Assembly: GCA_036506155.1 (NCBI GenBank)
Contig: DASXSF010000021.1
Coordinates: 1-57,156 of the forward strand
From: DASXRA01 sp036506155
Lineage (GTDB): Bacteria > Actinomycetota > Actinomycetes > Mycobacteriales > Jatrophihabitantaceae
Length of the DNA stretch: 57,156 bases
Reading direction: 5' to 3'
The notes beneath the pieces are model-generated. The model saw nothing but the letters and a program-made list of their open reading frames with translations. It was not told the origin of the DNA and made no database searches. The translations under genes and the position numbers were made by a program. Positions within the stretch are counted from its first letter, which is position 1. Each line of letters opens with the position of its first letter. Positions 16,685 to 24,736 of this stretch are shown piece after piece.

Positions 16685-16705
16685 GAGCAAGTGCGTAGCT
16701 TGCTC
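16685..16705. terminator. Inverted repeat downstream of lsr2
   Basis: GAGCAAG, 7-base loop, CTTGCTC. It starts 64 bases after the lsr2 stop and has no clear T-run, so a terminator role is only possible. Confidence 0.3.
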
Positions 16706-16778
16706 GCGGAAAGCGCTGGTGCCCGTCTAACGTGTCACCCATCGTCGCGGCGGAGAGGGCCACTCGCCGGCTCCGGCT

Positions 16779-17039
16779 CTACAGCTCCGTACCTGTCAGA
16801 ACGTAGACCGTTTGCGCGATAGCGTGTGCTACGTCTGATGCCCGGACTCGAAGCTCTTGAGGCGCACTCGCGTTAGCCGCCAGCTCCCGTAGGTGTCGGA
16901 CGTGCTCGTCCAAGCCGCCTAGCCGGGCCTGTTGGCTGTCGATATCAGCGTCGATAGAGACCACCAGCCGACGCGCCGAATCGGCCGTTCGTGCCCTTCC
17001 GTGGCTAGGCTGTCCGCTGCGACGTTCTGTGCACGCCAC
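16779..17039 (-). CDS. Small hypothetical helical protein
   Basis: An 86-aa frame from GTG/ATG-type start at 17039. Residues about 28-80 look like protein: DADIDSQQARLGGLDEHVRH, LRELAANASAPQELR and ASDVAHAIAQTVYVLTG, two amphipathic helices. The first 25 residues are Arg/Ser-rich, so the true start may be the internal GTG before SIDAD (about 16961). No family recognised. Confidence 0.4.
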   Translation of the reverse strand: MACTERRSGQPSHGRARTADSARRLVVSIDADIDSQQARLGGLDEHVRHLRELAANASAPQELRVRASDVAHAIAQTVYVLTGTEL

Positions 17040-17164
17040 GTGCTGCGGCTGTTCTTGGGTCCGACTGCCAGCATCGCTCTACGCTGGTGCTCGTGCCGGG
17101 CTGCCAAGCCTGCCGTGCGGCATCTTGCCAACCTGCGGCAGCGATCGAAGAAGGGCGGGCGGGC

Positions 17165-17578
17165 ATGAGGATCAGCCGTCTGGTGCTCAGTGGGGCGGCG
17201 ATCGGCACGATCGCAGGTACCGGGCGCGCCGATTTGAATCGCACTCATGTGTTCAACCCGAACTGGCCGCCGCATGCGCGATTTCACGGCGCGGCCGGGT
17301 GGGGGACGGTCGCCGGATCACAGTTGCTGGCGTTGTGGCTGATCTGGCGCCGGGGCAGTGCACCTGCCGAGGGTGACCTTGCGATCAAGACCGCGGCGCT
17401 GCTGCCGGTGATCGCCTGGACGCCGTTCTTCCCCGCGCTTGCGACCCCCGGAACGGGAGTGGAAGATCAACCAGGTCACCTGCCGCGGGTGGCCGGCATC
17501 CCGGCGAACCTCATACCCGCGGCATTGGTACCTGCAATTGCCGGGCTCGGCTACTTGCTGCACCGCCGCGGACTGTAG
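17165..17578 (+). CDS. DUF6640-like four-span membrane protein
   Basis: A 137-aa protein from ATG 17165 with GGGCGGG upstream. The conserved segment ADLNRTHVFNPNWPPHARFH near residue 23-42 is typical of a family of small actinobacterial membrane proteins (DUF6640 as far as I recall). Hydrophobic segments lie at about residues 5-20, 45-62, 75-95 and 115-133 (IPAALVPAIAGLGYLL). No signal for function; single gene. Confidence 0.6.
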   Translation: MRISRLVLSGAAIGTIAGTGRADLNRTHVFNPNWPPHARFHGAAGWGTVAGSQLLALWLIWRRGSAPAEGDLAIKTAALLPVIAWTPFFPALATPGTGVEDQPGHLPRVAGIPANLIPAALVPAIAGLGYLLHRRGL

Positions 17579-18035
17579 GAGGGACTCCGAGGCTGGCGGC
17601 GTTCCGCGGCTAGCTCAGCCAGGCTGGGCACGCTCGCCTGGCTCGCCTGGCATGGTGTTATCCGCCTCGCCAAAGCGGCATCCGAGATCGGCCGAATGCC
17701 GCACCAGTCCGCCGGCCCAGCACCGGTCTACGAGCAGCTTGGCGCCGCGGTAGACCAGTTCGGGCGTCTGTCCGAGATCGTCGCCGGTTAGCGGCGCACC
17801 GACTCGGCCGGGCGCCGGTCGGCGACTCACGCCAAATCAGCCACGGTCCGGATTCGACGCCGGTGAGATCGACGGCTCGGGTCGCCGGTGGCCGCGCCCA
17901 AACGATGTCCAGTCAGGGATGGCTTACGGTCACCGGTTCGCTGAAGGCAATCAGGTCGCTGCGCTGCCAGGGCGTCCTGTTGTCGAGGCGGGTCGCGAAC
18001 TGCGCGGCATCGGCTGCGTGTGCACGGCCGAACGG

Positions 18036-19595
18036 TCAGGTCGACCCGGCTGCCGATCGCCGGTCTCGGTGTTGGTCGGCGATTCTGGCGAGCCGCACGG
18101 CGGCCAGCCGGGCCGCCATCTCCGGGAGCGCCTCGGCGCTGATCGACCCGCGAAGCTCGGCGACCGCATCCCGCACGCAGGCTTTGATGACCAGCTCCGG
18201 GAGCGTGCCGGCGAAGTCCCGGGACAGCTCGCGGCACACCCGTCCCGCGGCCTGGGGCGGCACGGCCGCGGTCACGGCGACGACCAGTCGACGTGCAGCC
18301 GTGGCTCGTGACGGCACCAGCTCGCGGTAGACAGCGGGCATGCCGCCCGGCGCGGACGGCTCGACGGCGCCGGAGTAGGTGAACGCGGTGGGATGAACGC
18401 GCAGCACCCGTCGCGGCGGCGTCAGCTCCGCCGAGCGGGTGCTCAGGGTGCCCGGCTGCGCCGGCTTGATCGTGTGCCGCACCGGGCCGAGCTGCAGCCC
18501 GATCAGGTCGTCGAGCTGGTCACGCCGGTTCGGGGTCGCGGTGAGGCCGATCCAGCGCCGGGCCGGGATCTGCTTAACCGCGTGCTCGAACGCCGCGGCC
18601 GGAACGTGGTGGCACTCGTCAACCACGACCAGCCCGTACCCGGCGGTGAGGGTGGGCACATCGTCGCGGCAGGTGAGAGTCTGCAGCATCGCCACGTCGA
18701 TCGTGCCGCGGGTCTTGCGCCGTCCACCGCCAAGCTGGCCGGCCTGCGCCCACAGATGTTCGGCGATGCGGGCCCGCCACTGCTCGGCGAGGGCCTTGCG
18801 GTCCACCAGCACCAGCGTGCTGGTCTCATGCCGCGCGATCAGCGCGCAGGCGATGACCGTCTTGCCCGCACCTGGCGGTGCTACGAGCACGCCCAGGTCG
18901 TGACCTGCCAGCGCGTCGACGGCAGCCTGCTGCTCCGGTTCCAGGATGATCGCAGACTCGAACCGCACGCTCGCGCCGGTGCCGCGCGCGTCGGTAATCT
19001 CCAACCGGCTGCCAGCCCGCCCGGCGACATCGCCAAGCCGGTCGAGCAGGCCGCGGGGCAGCACCAGGCTGCCGTCGAGCATCTCGTCGTAGCTGAGCAG
19101 AAACCGGGGCACGTTCCAGGTGGAGGCGCGCAGTCGCTGCCGCTCGTAGAAGATCGGGTTGGGCATCGACGCGGCATGCTTGAGCGTCGCGGCCAGCGCC
19201 GGGGTGAGATCGGCACCGTCGATCGTGACGCCGGCGCCGAGACGGACGTGCAGCACCGGCGGGACCTGCGGCACGGTGCGAGTCGCGGTCGGCGCCGCCA
19301 GCCGGGTGACCGCCGCACCAACCGCCACGCCGCCGACCCGGTCAGCGATCTGGTTCGCCTCCCGCGAACTCAGCCTGGGCATGCTGGACAGGTAGTCCCA
19401 CTGGTCGGCGAACGGTTCCAGTGTGGCCAGGTCCAAGAACACGCTCGCGCCGTGCTCACGGTGGCGGCGATAAAGCGGCGCGGCGATCAGGTTCCCGATC
19501 CCGCCGGTGACCGGCAGCACGTCCTGGGCGAGGAAGAGCTGGTGACGACTCGCTGGCCAAACAACGTCGAAACCGAAGGACACGTTAGACGCCAT
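18036..19595 (-). pseudogene. Chimeric remnant: TOTE-type primase end and helicase domain fused to a three-helix-bundle domain
   Basis: From ATG 19595 the product starts inside an archaeo-eukaryotic-primase-like domain (QDVLPVTGGIGNLIAAPLYR, ASVFLDLATLEPFADQWDYL). A superfamily 2 helicase ATPase half follows, with Walker A APPGAGKTVIA, motif II VVVDECHHVP and LTATPNRRDQLDDL. This order is that of TOTE conflict systems. The second RecA-like helicase half is missing. From about 18275 (a GTG) the sequence is instead a complete small three-helix-bundle protein (GRVCRELSRDFAG, EALPEMAARLAAVRLAR), originally a separate gene. The primase N-terminus is also gone, at the edge of a group II intron relic. 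The frame is open but the parts are truncated; I call it a remnant. Confidence 0.65.
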
Positions 19596-19650
19596 GAGGA
19601 GGCAACTGCTCGCCGCGCACGCGACTCCGGTCGTGCTGGGCGAGGTCGGC

Positions 19651-19818
19651 ATGGTGAACCGACCAGAGGACGATGTCCTGGACTGGTCGTCGATCAACTG
19701 GCGGCAGGTCGAGGGTGACGTACGGCGTTTACGGCAGAGAATCTTCTCGGCGTCGCAGGCGGGGGACTTCAAACGAGTCCGGGGCACCCACCCGAAAACC
19801 GGCCTGTTAACAGACTGA
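19651..19818 (+). pseudogene. Group II intron reverse transcriptase, N-terminal relic
   Basis: From ATG 19651 the frame reads DDVLDWSSINWRQVEGDVRR and LRQRIFSASQAGDFKRVR, the characteristic N-terminal region of group II intron-encoded reverse transcriptase/maturases. After about residue 40 homology ends and a stop follows at 19818. No intron 5' end (GTGYG) or domain V/VI was recognised. It overlaps the start of the chimeric helicase remnant on the other strand by position only upstream, marking a junction near 19.56-19.65 kb. Confidence 0.65.
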
Positions 19819-20023
19819 TTCGCAGCCTGAGCCCAATAGCGCGCTCGCGCCGGGCCGCCCGTCCCAAAACCACCGTGTCAGCCGACTGATGTCGGCTGCG
19901 CGGGCGGAAATCGCCCCGGCTCCGGGTTGATTCCGCGGCCCCAAGATCGACGCTGCCGTCCAGACGTACCGGCCCGGTGCTGATCGGCCGCGAGGCGCTG
20001 CCACGGGCGCCTACGCTCGACCC
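19819..20023. other. Intergenic with small stem-loop
   Basis: Contains CAGCCGAC (19879-19886), loop TGAT, GTCGGCTG (19891-19898): a perfect 8-bp hairpin without T-run. It precedes the small-gene cassette and may be an operator or terminator. Confidence 0.35.
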
Positions 20024-20224
20024 ATGGCCAGAGCTGCCACGGCGCGCGATGCGCTGGACGCCGTGCTCGCCCGCAACCGTGGCCTCCAGACCGAGGTCCG
20101 GGCGCTCCGCGCCGCGTTGGACCGCGTCGAGGACGTGCTCGACCACGCGGACAAGGTCAGCACCTCGCCCACGATGACCGTCTACGTGGTCGAGGTCCGC
20201 GAGGCGATCCGGTTGAGCCCATGA
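20024..20224 (+). CDS. Small coiled-coil protein of the unknown cassette
   Basis: A 66-aa product from ATG 20024. Residues 10-45 form a heptad-like helix (VLARNRGLQTEVRALRAALD, then RVEDVLDHADKV). The stop overlaps the next start (ATGA at 20221), so the two genes are translationally coupled. The last 20 residues are beta-like. Typical of short phage or integrative-element genes; no family recognised. Confidence 0.6.
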   Translation: MARAATARDALDAVLARNRGLQTEVRALRAALDRVEDVLDHADKVSTSPTMTVYVVEVREAIRLSP

Positions 20225-20403
20225 GCGACTGCGCCTGCGTGCGCTGGGCGGACGGCACCACCGACCTGTGCCTGGAGCATTGGAGCCGGCTCGATCCGTA
20301 CGAGCGGCGCCGCTACGCACAGCGGCATGGCTTTCGCATCGTCCGCACCTACGTCGAGCGCGAGAAACGCAGCGCGCACGCTCCAGAGATGATGATCTTG
20401 TAG
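20221..20403 (+). CDS. Small Cys-containing protein of the unknown cassette
   Basis: A 60-aa product, start overlapping the previous stop by 4 bases. It contains CAC near the N-terminus and CLEHW at residue 17-21 (SDCACVRWADGTTDLCLEHW), so a small metal-binding fold is possible with Cys and His. A basic stretch YERRRYAQRHGFRIVRTYVE follows. No family recognised. Confidence 0.6.
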   Translation: MSDCACVRWADGTTDLCLEHWSRLDPYERRRYAQRHGFRIVRTYVEREKRSAHAPEMMIL

Positions 20404-20478
20404 ACTTGTCCCCTCATAAGGCGTGACCCGGCCTCCCGGGTCGAGGCCAGGCGCCCGAGCAAGACCGGAGCGCTGACC

Positions 20479-21093
20479 ATGTTTGAGAGAAGCGTTTTCG
20501 AAGACGTCGGACACGCTGGCTTTGGCTCGCTTACGCTGGAGCCCGACGACGTCGGGGGCACGCTCGATGCTCTGGCCGCACTCTCCGACGCCGACTTCGA
20601 CGCGGTGCTCGACGCCTACGCGCCCGCCACCGACCTCTCCGAGCCCGAGTACGAGTCCGACGTCCTGCTCGATGCCCGCGAGATCGACATCGTCCGTGAC
20701 GCGCAGAGCGCCGCCGGCCGCATCGACCTGGCCACCGTCGCAATCAACCGGGCGGCTGAGGTGATGGAGACCTATGGCGACTACCTGGAAGTCGAACATG
20801 ACGCCGAGCTGATGACGCTGTGGGATCGCCAGCAGTACCGCTGGCGGGGCCTCCCGTACGAGGCGCGGGTCGACCTCGCCGGGTTGGCCCGCGGGATGGC
20901 CGACTCCGACGCCGATCCGGACGTGATCGCCGCCATGCCGGACGTCGTGCTGGCTCAGTACGTCAACGACCTCGCTGACCAGGGCGACTACAGCGGCCTT
21001 TCCGACGTGGAGCTGGCCAACCGGCTCGACGAACAGGACCCGCCCGGCGACGACGAGATGCTGGCGCGCTGGGAGGCGCTGCATGGCGCGTGA
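20479..21093 (+). CDS. Acidic hypothetical protein of the unknown cassette
   Basis: A 204-aa, strongly acidic, mostly helical protein from ATG 20479. Runs such as LAALSDADFDAVLDAYAPAT and LSDVELANRLDEQDPPGDDE suggest short repeated helical units with an LSDxEL/LSDADF pattern at residues about 35 and 175. No membrane segment or Cys. Acidic helical proteins of this type occur as phage scaffolding, DNA-mimic or chaperone-like proteins, but nothing specific can be claimed. It overlaps the next gene by 11 bases. Confidence 0.65.
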   Translation: MFERSVFEDVGHAGFGSLTLEPDDVGGTLDALAALSDADFDAVLDAYAPATDLSEPEYESDVLLDAREIDIVRDAQSAAGRIDLATVAINRAAEVMETYGDYLEVEHDAELMTLWDRQQYRWRGLPYEARVDLAGLARGMADSDADPDVIAAMPDVVLAQYVNDLADQGDYSGLSDVELANRLDEQDPPGDDEMLARWEALHGA

Positions 21094-21235
21094 CGTCTAC
21101 GGCACGGCCCTGGTCGACCAGCTCACCGACGAGGAGCTGGCGGCGATGCTCGCCGAGTCGCCCGCAGTCGCCGACGTCCGGGCCACGATCGAGGCCCAGG
21201 TCATCGTCCTGCAAGCACCCGTCGAGGAGGAGTGA
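21083..21235 (+). CDS. 50-aa acidic protein of the unknown cassette
   Basis: From ATG 21083, inside the end of the preceding gene. It reads ALVDQLTDEELAAMLAESPA and ends with EEE. The motif LTDEELAAML resembles the LSDVEL motif of the upstream protein. Its TGA at 21233-21235 overlaps the next ATG (21235). Confidence 0.55.
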   Translation: MARDVYGTALVDQLTDEELAAMLAESPAVADVRATIEAQVIVLQAPVEEE

Positions 21236-21458
21236 TGGCAACCTATGCGCGCAAGGCCGCCGGGCACCACACGACGATCAGCTCGACCGACCGACCGGAT
21301 CGGAGAGTGCGCTGCCCGCTTGGACTCGTTGTCGATTCTGTGAACGGCCGCTCGTGCCCGACGTTACGGCGGGATCGGAAGCGCAGTTCGTCTGGACCAC
21401 CGCGAATGGCACGAGTTGTCCGAGTTGCGCCGGAACGCTCACCGGAGTGATCACCTGA
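21235..21458 (+). pseudogene. Small zinc-ribbon protein, apparently frameshifted
   Basis: ATG 21235 overlaps the previous stop and opens MATYARKAAGHHTTISSTD. In that frame the rest is Arg/Ser-rich, but one frame over the sequence gives WTRCRFCERPLVPDVTAGSE and TSCPSCAGTLTGVIT, a clear CxxC...CxxC zinc ribbon ending at 21458. A single indel between about 21290 and 21320 would join them. It could be a sequencing error or a real lesion. Confidence 0.5.
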
Positions 21459-21778
21459 TCGCCGAGGACCCGACGCTGGCCGCCATCCGAGCGGAGTCGG
21501 CGGCCAACGACAAGCTCGCGGCCGAGCGCACTGCGCCACGTCCGCAGTTCGCGGAGCCCGACGACATCACTGCGCGCCCGTCGCAGATGAGACCCGCGCC
21601 GCCGCTCGACCCCGCGTTCGAGCCGCGGACGTTCTACGTGGCGCCACGCACGCCCGACGACCAGGCGCTCGACCGCATCGTCGAGTGGTATCTCGGCACC
21701 GACTGGCGCTCGAAGCCACCGCCGCCCTTGCCCGCGAGCGAACCGCTGCCGCCGCTGCCGTCGGAGGTCGAGGAGTGA
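21416..21778 (+). CDS. Proline-rich hypothetical protein of the unknown cassette
   Basis: About 120 aa, start uncertain (TTG 21416 or TTG 21425, overlapping the zinc-ribbon end). The body reads LIAEDPTLAAIRAESAANDK, then a Pro-rich linker and DDQALDRIVEWYLGTDW, ending in PPPLPASEPLPPLPSEVEE. Its TGA overlaps the next GTG (21775). Function unknown; the Pro-rich tail suggests protein contacts. Confidence 0.5.
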   Translation: MSELRRNAHRSDHLIAEDPTLAAIRAESAANDKLAAERTAPRPQFAEPDDITARPSQMRPAPPLDPAFEPRTFYVAPRTPDDQALDRIVEWYLGTDWRSKPPPPLPASEPLPPLPSEVEE

Positions 21779-21918
21779 AGCTGCCACTCACCAGGCGGTG
21801 CTGGTCCTGGGGAGGTATCACCGCCGACGCGATACCGAAGGTCCAGTGCGAGCGAGAGCGGGGCCATCCGGGGGATCACTACTGGTGGCCCGAGCAGTGG
21901 CCGACGGAGGACGAGTGA
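21775..21918 (+). CDS. 47-aa Cys-containing protein of the unknown cassette
   Basis: GTG 21775 overlaps the previous stop. The sequence RRCWSWGGITADAIPKVQCE, then RERGHPGDHYWWPEQWP has one Cys-x-n-Cys pair followed by H and H, a pattern common in short phage-encoded zinc-binding peptides (CxxxxGH..GDH). Its TGA overlaps the next GTG (21915). Confidence 0.55.
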   Translation: MKLPLTRRCWSWGGITADAIPKVQCERERGHPGDHYWWPEQWPTEDE

Positions 21919-22478
21919 GCGACACCAAGCGACCCCACGGGTCGGCGCAGCCGATCGTGGCCTGGGCCGAGATCGAACGCGAAGCCGGTGCGGGCGACCC
22001 CATTGAGGTCTACCAGAGGTTTGCAGGTCGCCGGACGGATGAGCTGAGCAACGGCCGCCCCCGCCCCATCACGGTCACCGTTGCGTCGTTCACGAGGCAC
22101 CTCGGCATATCCAGCGACACGTTCACGATCCGGCTGCGCGCCGCCGGTCTGGGTGGCGGCGTCGTCATGTCCAGGCCGCCGACCGCCGAGCAGGTCGCGT
22201 ACCTGGCCAGGGTCGAGACGCTCCTCGCGGACTTCGCACTCTTGGATGAGTTTGCCGCGTCCATGGGCGAGTTCGCCCGCGACGCGGTGGCCGGGCCGCC
22301 GACCGAGGCTCAAGTGACAGCGTTCTTGCGCAACAGAGACCGCGACCCGGCCGACCCCACCGAGCGTGAGGCCGCCTGCGCCGAGCTGGCCGCACTCGAA
22401 ATCAAGCGCATGGTCACGCTGATCGACCCGGAGCGCAGCTGGGCGACGCACAGCGGAGGCGTCGTCGACCGCGCATAG
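21915..22478 (+). CDS. Hypothetical protein, last gene of the unknown cassette
   Basis: A 187-aa protein from GTG 21915, coupled to the preceding stop. Residues 50-85 (ITVTVASFTRHLGISSDTFT) look like a helix-turn-helix-like element. Residues about 100-130 form a helix (VETLLADFALLDEFAASMGE). It has no membrane segment and no recognised family. It ends just before IS110 sequences that probably define the right edge of the cassette. Confidence 0.6.
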   Translation: MSDTKRPHGSAQPIVAWAEIEREAGAGDPIEVYQRFAGRRTDELSNGRPRPITVTVASFTRHLGISSDTFTIRLRAAGLGGGVVMSRPPTAEQVAYLARVETLLADFALLDEFAASMGEFARDAVAGPPTEAQVTAFLRNRDRDPADPTEREAACAELAALEIKRMVTLIDPERSWATHSGGVVDRA

Positions 22479-22600
22479 GACCGCCCTCGGCCCCTTGGCT
22501 GCGGGGGGAATGCAGCAAGGGGAGAGCCGGGGCGGCCTGGGGGCACCGGCCCGCCCACCATCCAGAACGCGGGCGGGCCGGGCCGTCTTCTTCGGTCAGC

Positions 22601-23074
22601 GGGATCGGACGCATAGGCGCACAGGACATCATCGCCGAGATAAGCGTCGACATGTCGGTGTTCGCCACCGCGGCACATCTGGTGTCATGGGCGAAGTTCT
22701 GCCCGCACGCCCATCAGTCCGGCGGCAAGCCGGCCCACAACCGTGCTACCGGACGCGGTGACCCGTGGCTGGGCGCCGCTCTCGGCGAGGCGGTGATCAC
22801 GGCAGGCCGGACCCGGACCTTCCTCGGCGAGCGTTACCGTCGCTTGGCCCGCCGCCGCGGCAAGAAGAAAGCGCTCGTCGCGGTCGGCAACTCCATGCTC
22901 ACCATCATCTGGCACCTGCTCTGCGAACCCGACGCACACTTCCACGATCTCGGCCCGGACTTCTACGAGGTCCAGGTGAACCAACGCCGACGCGAACGGG
23001 CACTGATCAAACAGCTTCAGCAGCTCACCGGCATGCAGGTCAGCCTCCAACCACGACCGGGCCACCCCGCATAA
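22601..23074 (+). pseudogene. IS110-family transposase, C-terminal fragment
   Basis: The frame is open from about 22601 with GIRIGAQDIIAEI-like sequence, then DMSVFATAAHLVSWAKFCPH, the Ser-containing segment of the IS110 C-terminal domain. RTRTFLGERYRRLARRRGKK and WHLLCEPDAHFHDLGPDFYE lead to a natural end at 23074. The N-terminal DEDD catalytic half is absent, so it is inactive. An N-terminal piece of the same family lies at 31941-32082. Confidence 0.8.
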
Positions 23075-23277
23075 CCTGCCGCTGCCACCGGCCGGGGGGC
23101 CTGCATTTGCCCAGCAGCTCCCTGCTGCCGACTCAACCTTTGATTTTCGGGTCAGTGCGGTCGTCGCCGACGCCCTACTGATCGATATGCGTGCCCCCTG
23201 GTTCTCGCCGTCGCCACGCAGATCGGCGGATCTCGCGCCCGGGTCTATCTCGCTAACGGTGTTTCCGGCGTCTTCGG

Positions 23278-23535
23278 TTAGTAGGTTTCCGCGGCCGGGA
23301 ACCGGTCCGCGAAGGTGATCGAGAACGCGTTGAGTGCGGGCTTCCAGCGGATGGCCCATCGTGCCCTTCCACGACCGGTGGGGTCTAGTGATCGGGTGAC
23401 GAGGTAGAGACATTTGAGCGCGGCCTGTTCGGATGGGAAGTGCCCGCGGGCCTTGATCGCGCGCCGGTAGCGGGCGTTAAGCGACTCGATGGCGTTCGTT
23501 GAGCACAGCACTCGTCTGATCTCGACGTCGTAGAG
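23278..23535 (-). pseudogene. IS256-family transposase, C-terminal fragment
   Basis: Reading leftward from about 23535: DVEIRRVLCSTNAIESLNAR, YRRAIKARGHFPSEQAALKC, LYLVTRSLDPTGRGRARWAI and WKPALNAFSITFADRFPAAE to the stop at 23278. This is the complete C-terminus of an IS256/Mutator transposase, a different subtype from the fragment at 14.9 kb. The N-terminal part is replaced by IS1182 sequence on the other strand. Confidence 0.8.
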
Positions 23536-23595
23536 CCTGTTGCAGAATGCGTGTCTCGGCGCGATGTGATGGTGGCCGCTTGGGAGAATTCGCTT

Positions 23596-24429
23596 ATGGC
23601 GAAGGGGTTCCGGCCCGTGCTGCGTGATCAGGTGTTCCTCATGCCACCGGACGTGCGAGAGTGGCTGCCGGAGGATCACCTCGTCTGGTTCGTCCTGGAC
23701 ACCGTCGATGTCTTGGACGTGACCGAGTTCGAGTGCTGCCGACGGCGGGGCGGGGTTGGTGCTGCCGGCTATGACCCACGGATGCTGCTCGGTCTGTTGA
23801 TCTATGCCTACTGCCATAGAGTGCGTTCATCACGTCAGATCGAGCGGTTGTGTCGCACCGACGTAGCGTTTCGTGTCCTGTGCGCGCAAGACGTTCCTGA
23901 CCATGCGACGATCGCGAGGTTCCGCGCGCAGTGCCAGGACGCGTTCATCGGCTTGTTTGCCCAGGTTCTGATGATCGCCGGCCGGGCTGGTCTGGCGCAT
24001 TTCGGCACGGTCGCGATCGACGGCACTCGGATTCCCGCGAACGCATCGATCGACGCCAACCGGGGCCGGGCATGGTTCACCGAGCAGGCCGCTGCGGTGA
24101 TTGCCGAGGCCGAGCAAATCGACGCGCTCGAGGATGCCCATGCCGATCAAGGCGAGGACGTCGCTAGTGATCGGATGCCACCGGGGTTGGTCGACCGGTC
24201 GCGTCGCGTCGAACGCATCCGCGAGGCGGCCCGGCAGTTGGCTGAACGGCATCGCCGCCTCAACGAGCAGGACGATGCGCGTGATGTCGCCGCTCGGGAG
24301 CGACTGCCACAAGTCGCACTGGGCGATCTCACCGGGCTCCCCGAATCATCCTCAACGACCGAGCACCGGCTGAGCTCTTCGCAGCGCTGCTGGCCTCCAA
24401 CAGTCCGTCCGTGTTGCAACGTTGACTAG
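23596..24429 (+). pseudogene. IS1182-family transposase, 3' truncated
   Basis: From ATG 23596: MAKGFRPVLRDQVFLMPPDV, REWLPEDHLVWFVLDTVDVL and GYDPRMLLGLLIYAYCHRVR. RSSRQIERLCRTDVAFRVLC and DHATIARFRAQ are followed by the first DDE Asp in FGTVAIDGTRIPANAS. This is a complete N-terminal half of an IS1182 transposase. After about residue 245 (RLPQVALG) homology ends and an unrelated tail runs to the stop at 24429. The second catalytic Asp and the Glu are lost. Confidence 0.75.
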
Positions 24430-24736
24430 AACCCGCCTTGCCACACCGGGGTCAGGAGGGATTCACGCCGCCGACAAGGAGTGCACGATGGCCGCGAGGC
24501 CAGTCTCGATTTGTCCGGTTGGCTCTCGGAGCAGCTGGCTCAGGCCAGCCCCCCGATTTGTTGTCGGTGTCAGCCCGCCCGTTGACGGCTGCAGGTAGCC
24601 CGCTCCAGGGGCGGGGCAATAGGGGTCGGCGAGCATCGTGCGAGGCATGATGCGCTTGAGGTAGGTGGTGGGAGTCAGCGCCTGGCAATGACGCGGCAGG
24701 CGGTCCCGGTCGGGTCGGTCGCCGCGGCGCCGGCGT
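24430..24736. other. Gene-poor stretch downstream of the two-component system
   Basis: No supported gene. A minus-strand frame (24463-24648) has partly protein-like sequence (MLADPYCPAPGAGYLQPSTG) but no family or ribosome site; perhaps an IS relic. Confidence 0.35.

Noticed and set aside
17615..17830. 71-codon minus-strand frame, and a plus-strand frame across the same bases
   Set aside because: Both are partly protein-like, but neither has a good start; the evidence does not favour one.
18393..19718. 441-codon plus-strand frame opposite the helicase remnant
   Set aside because: Antisense shadow; the minus strand carries the Walker motifs.
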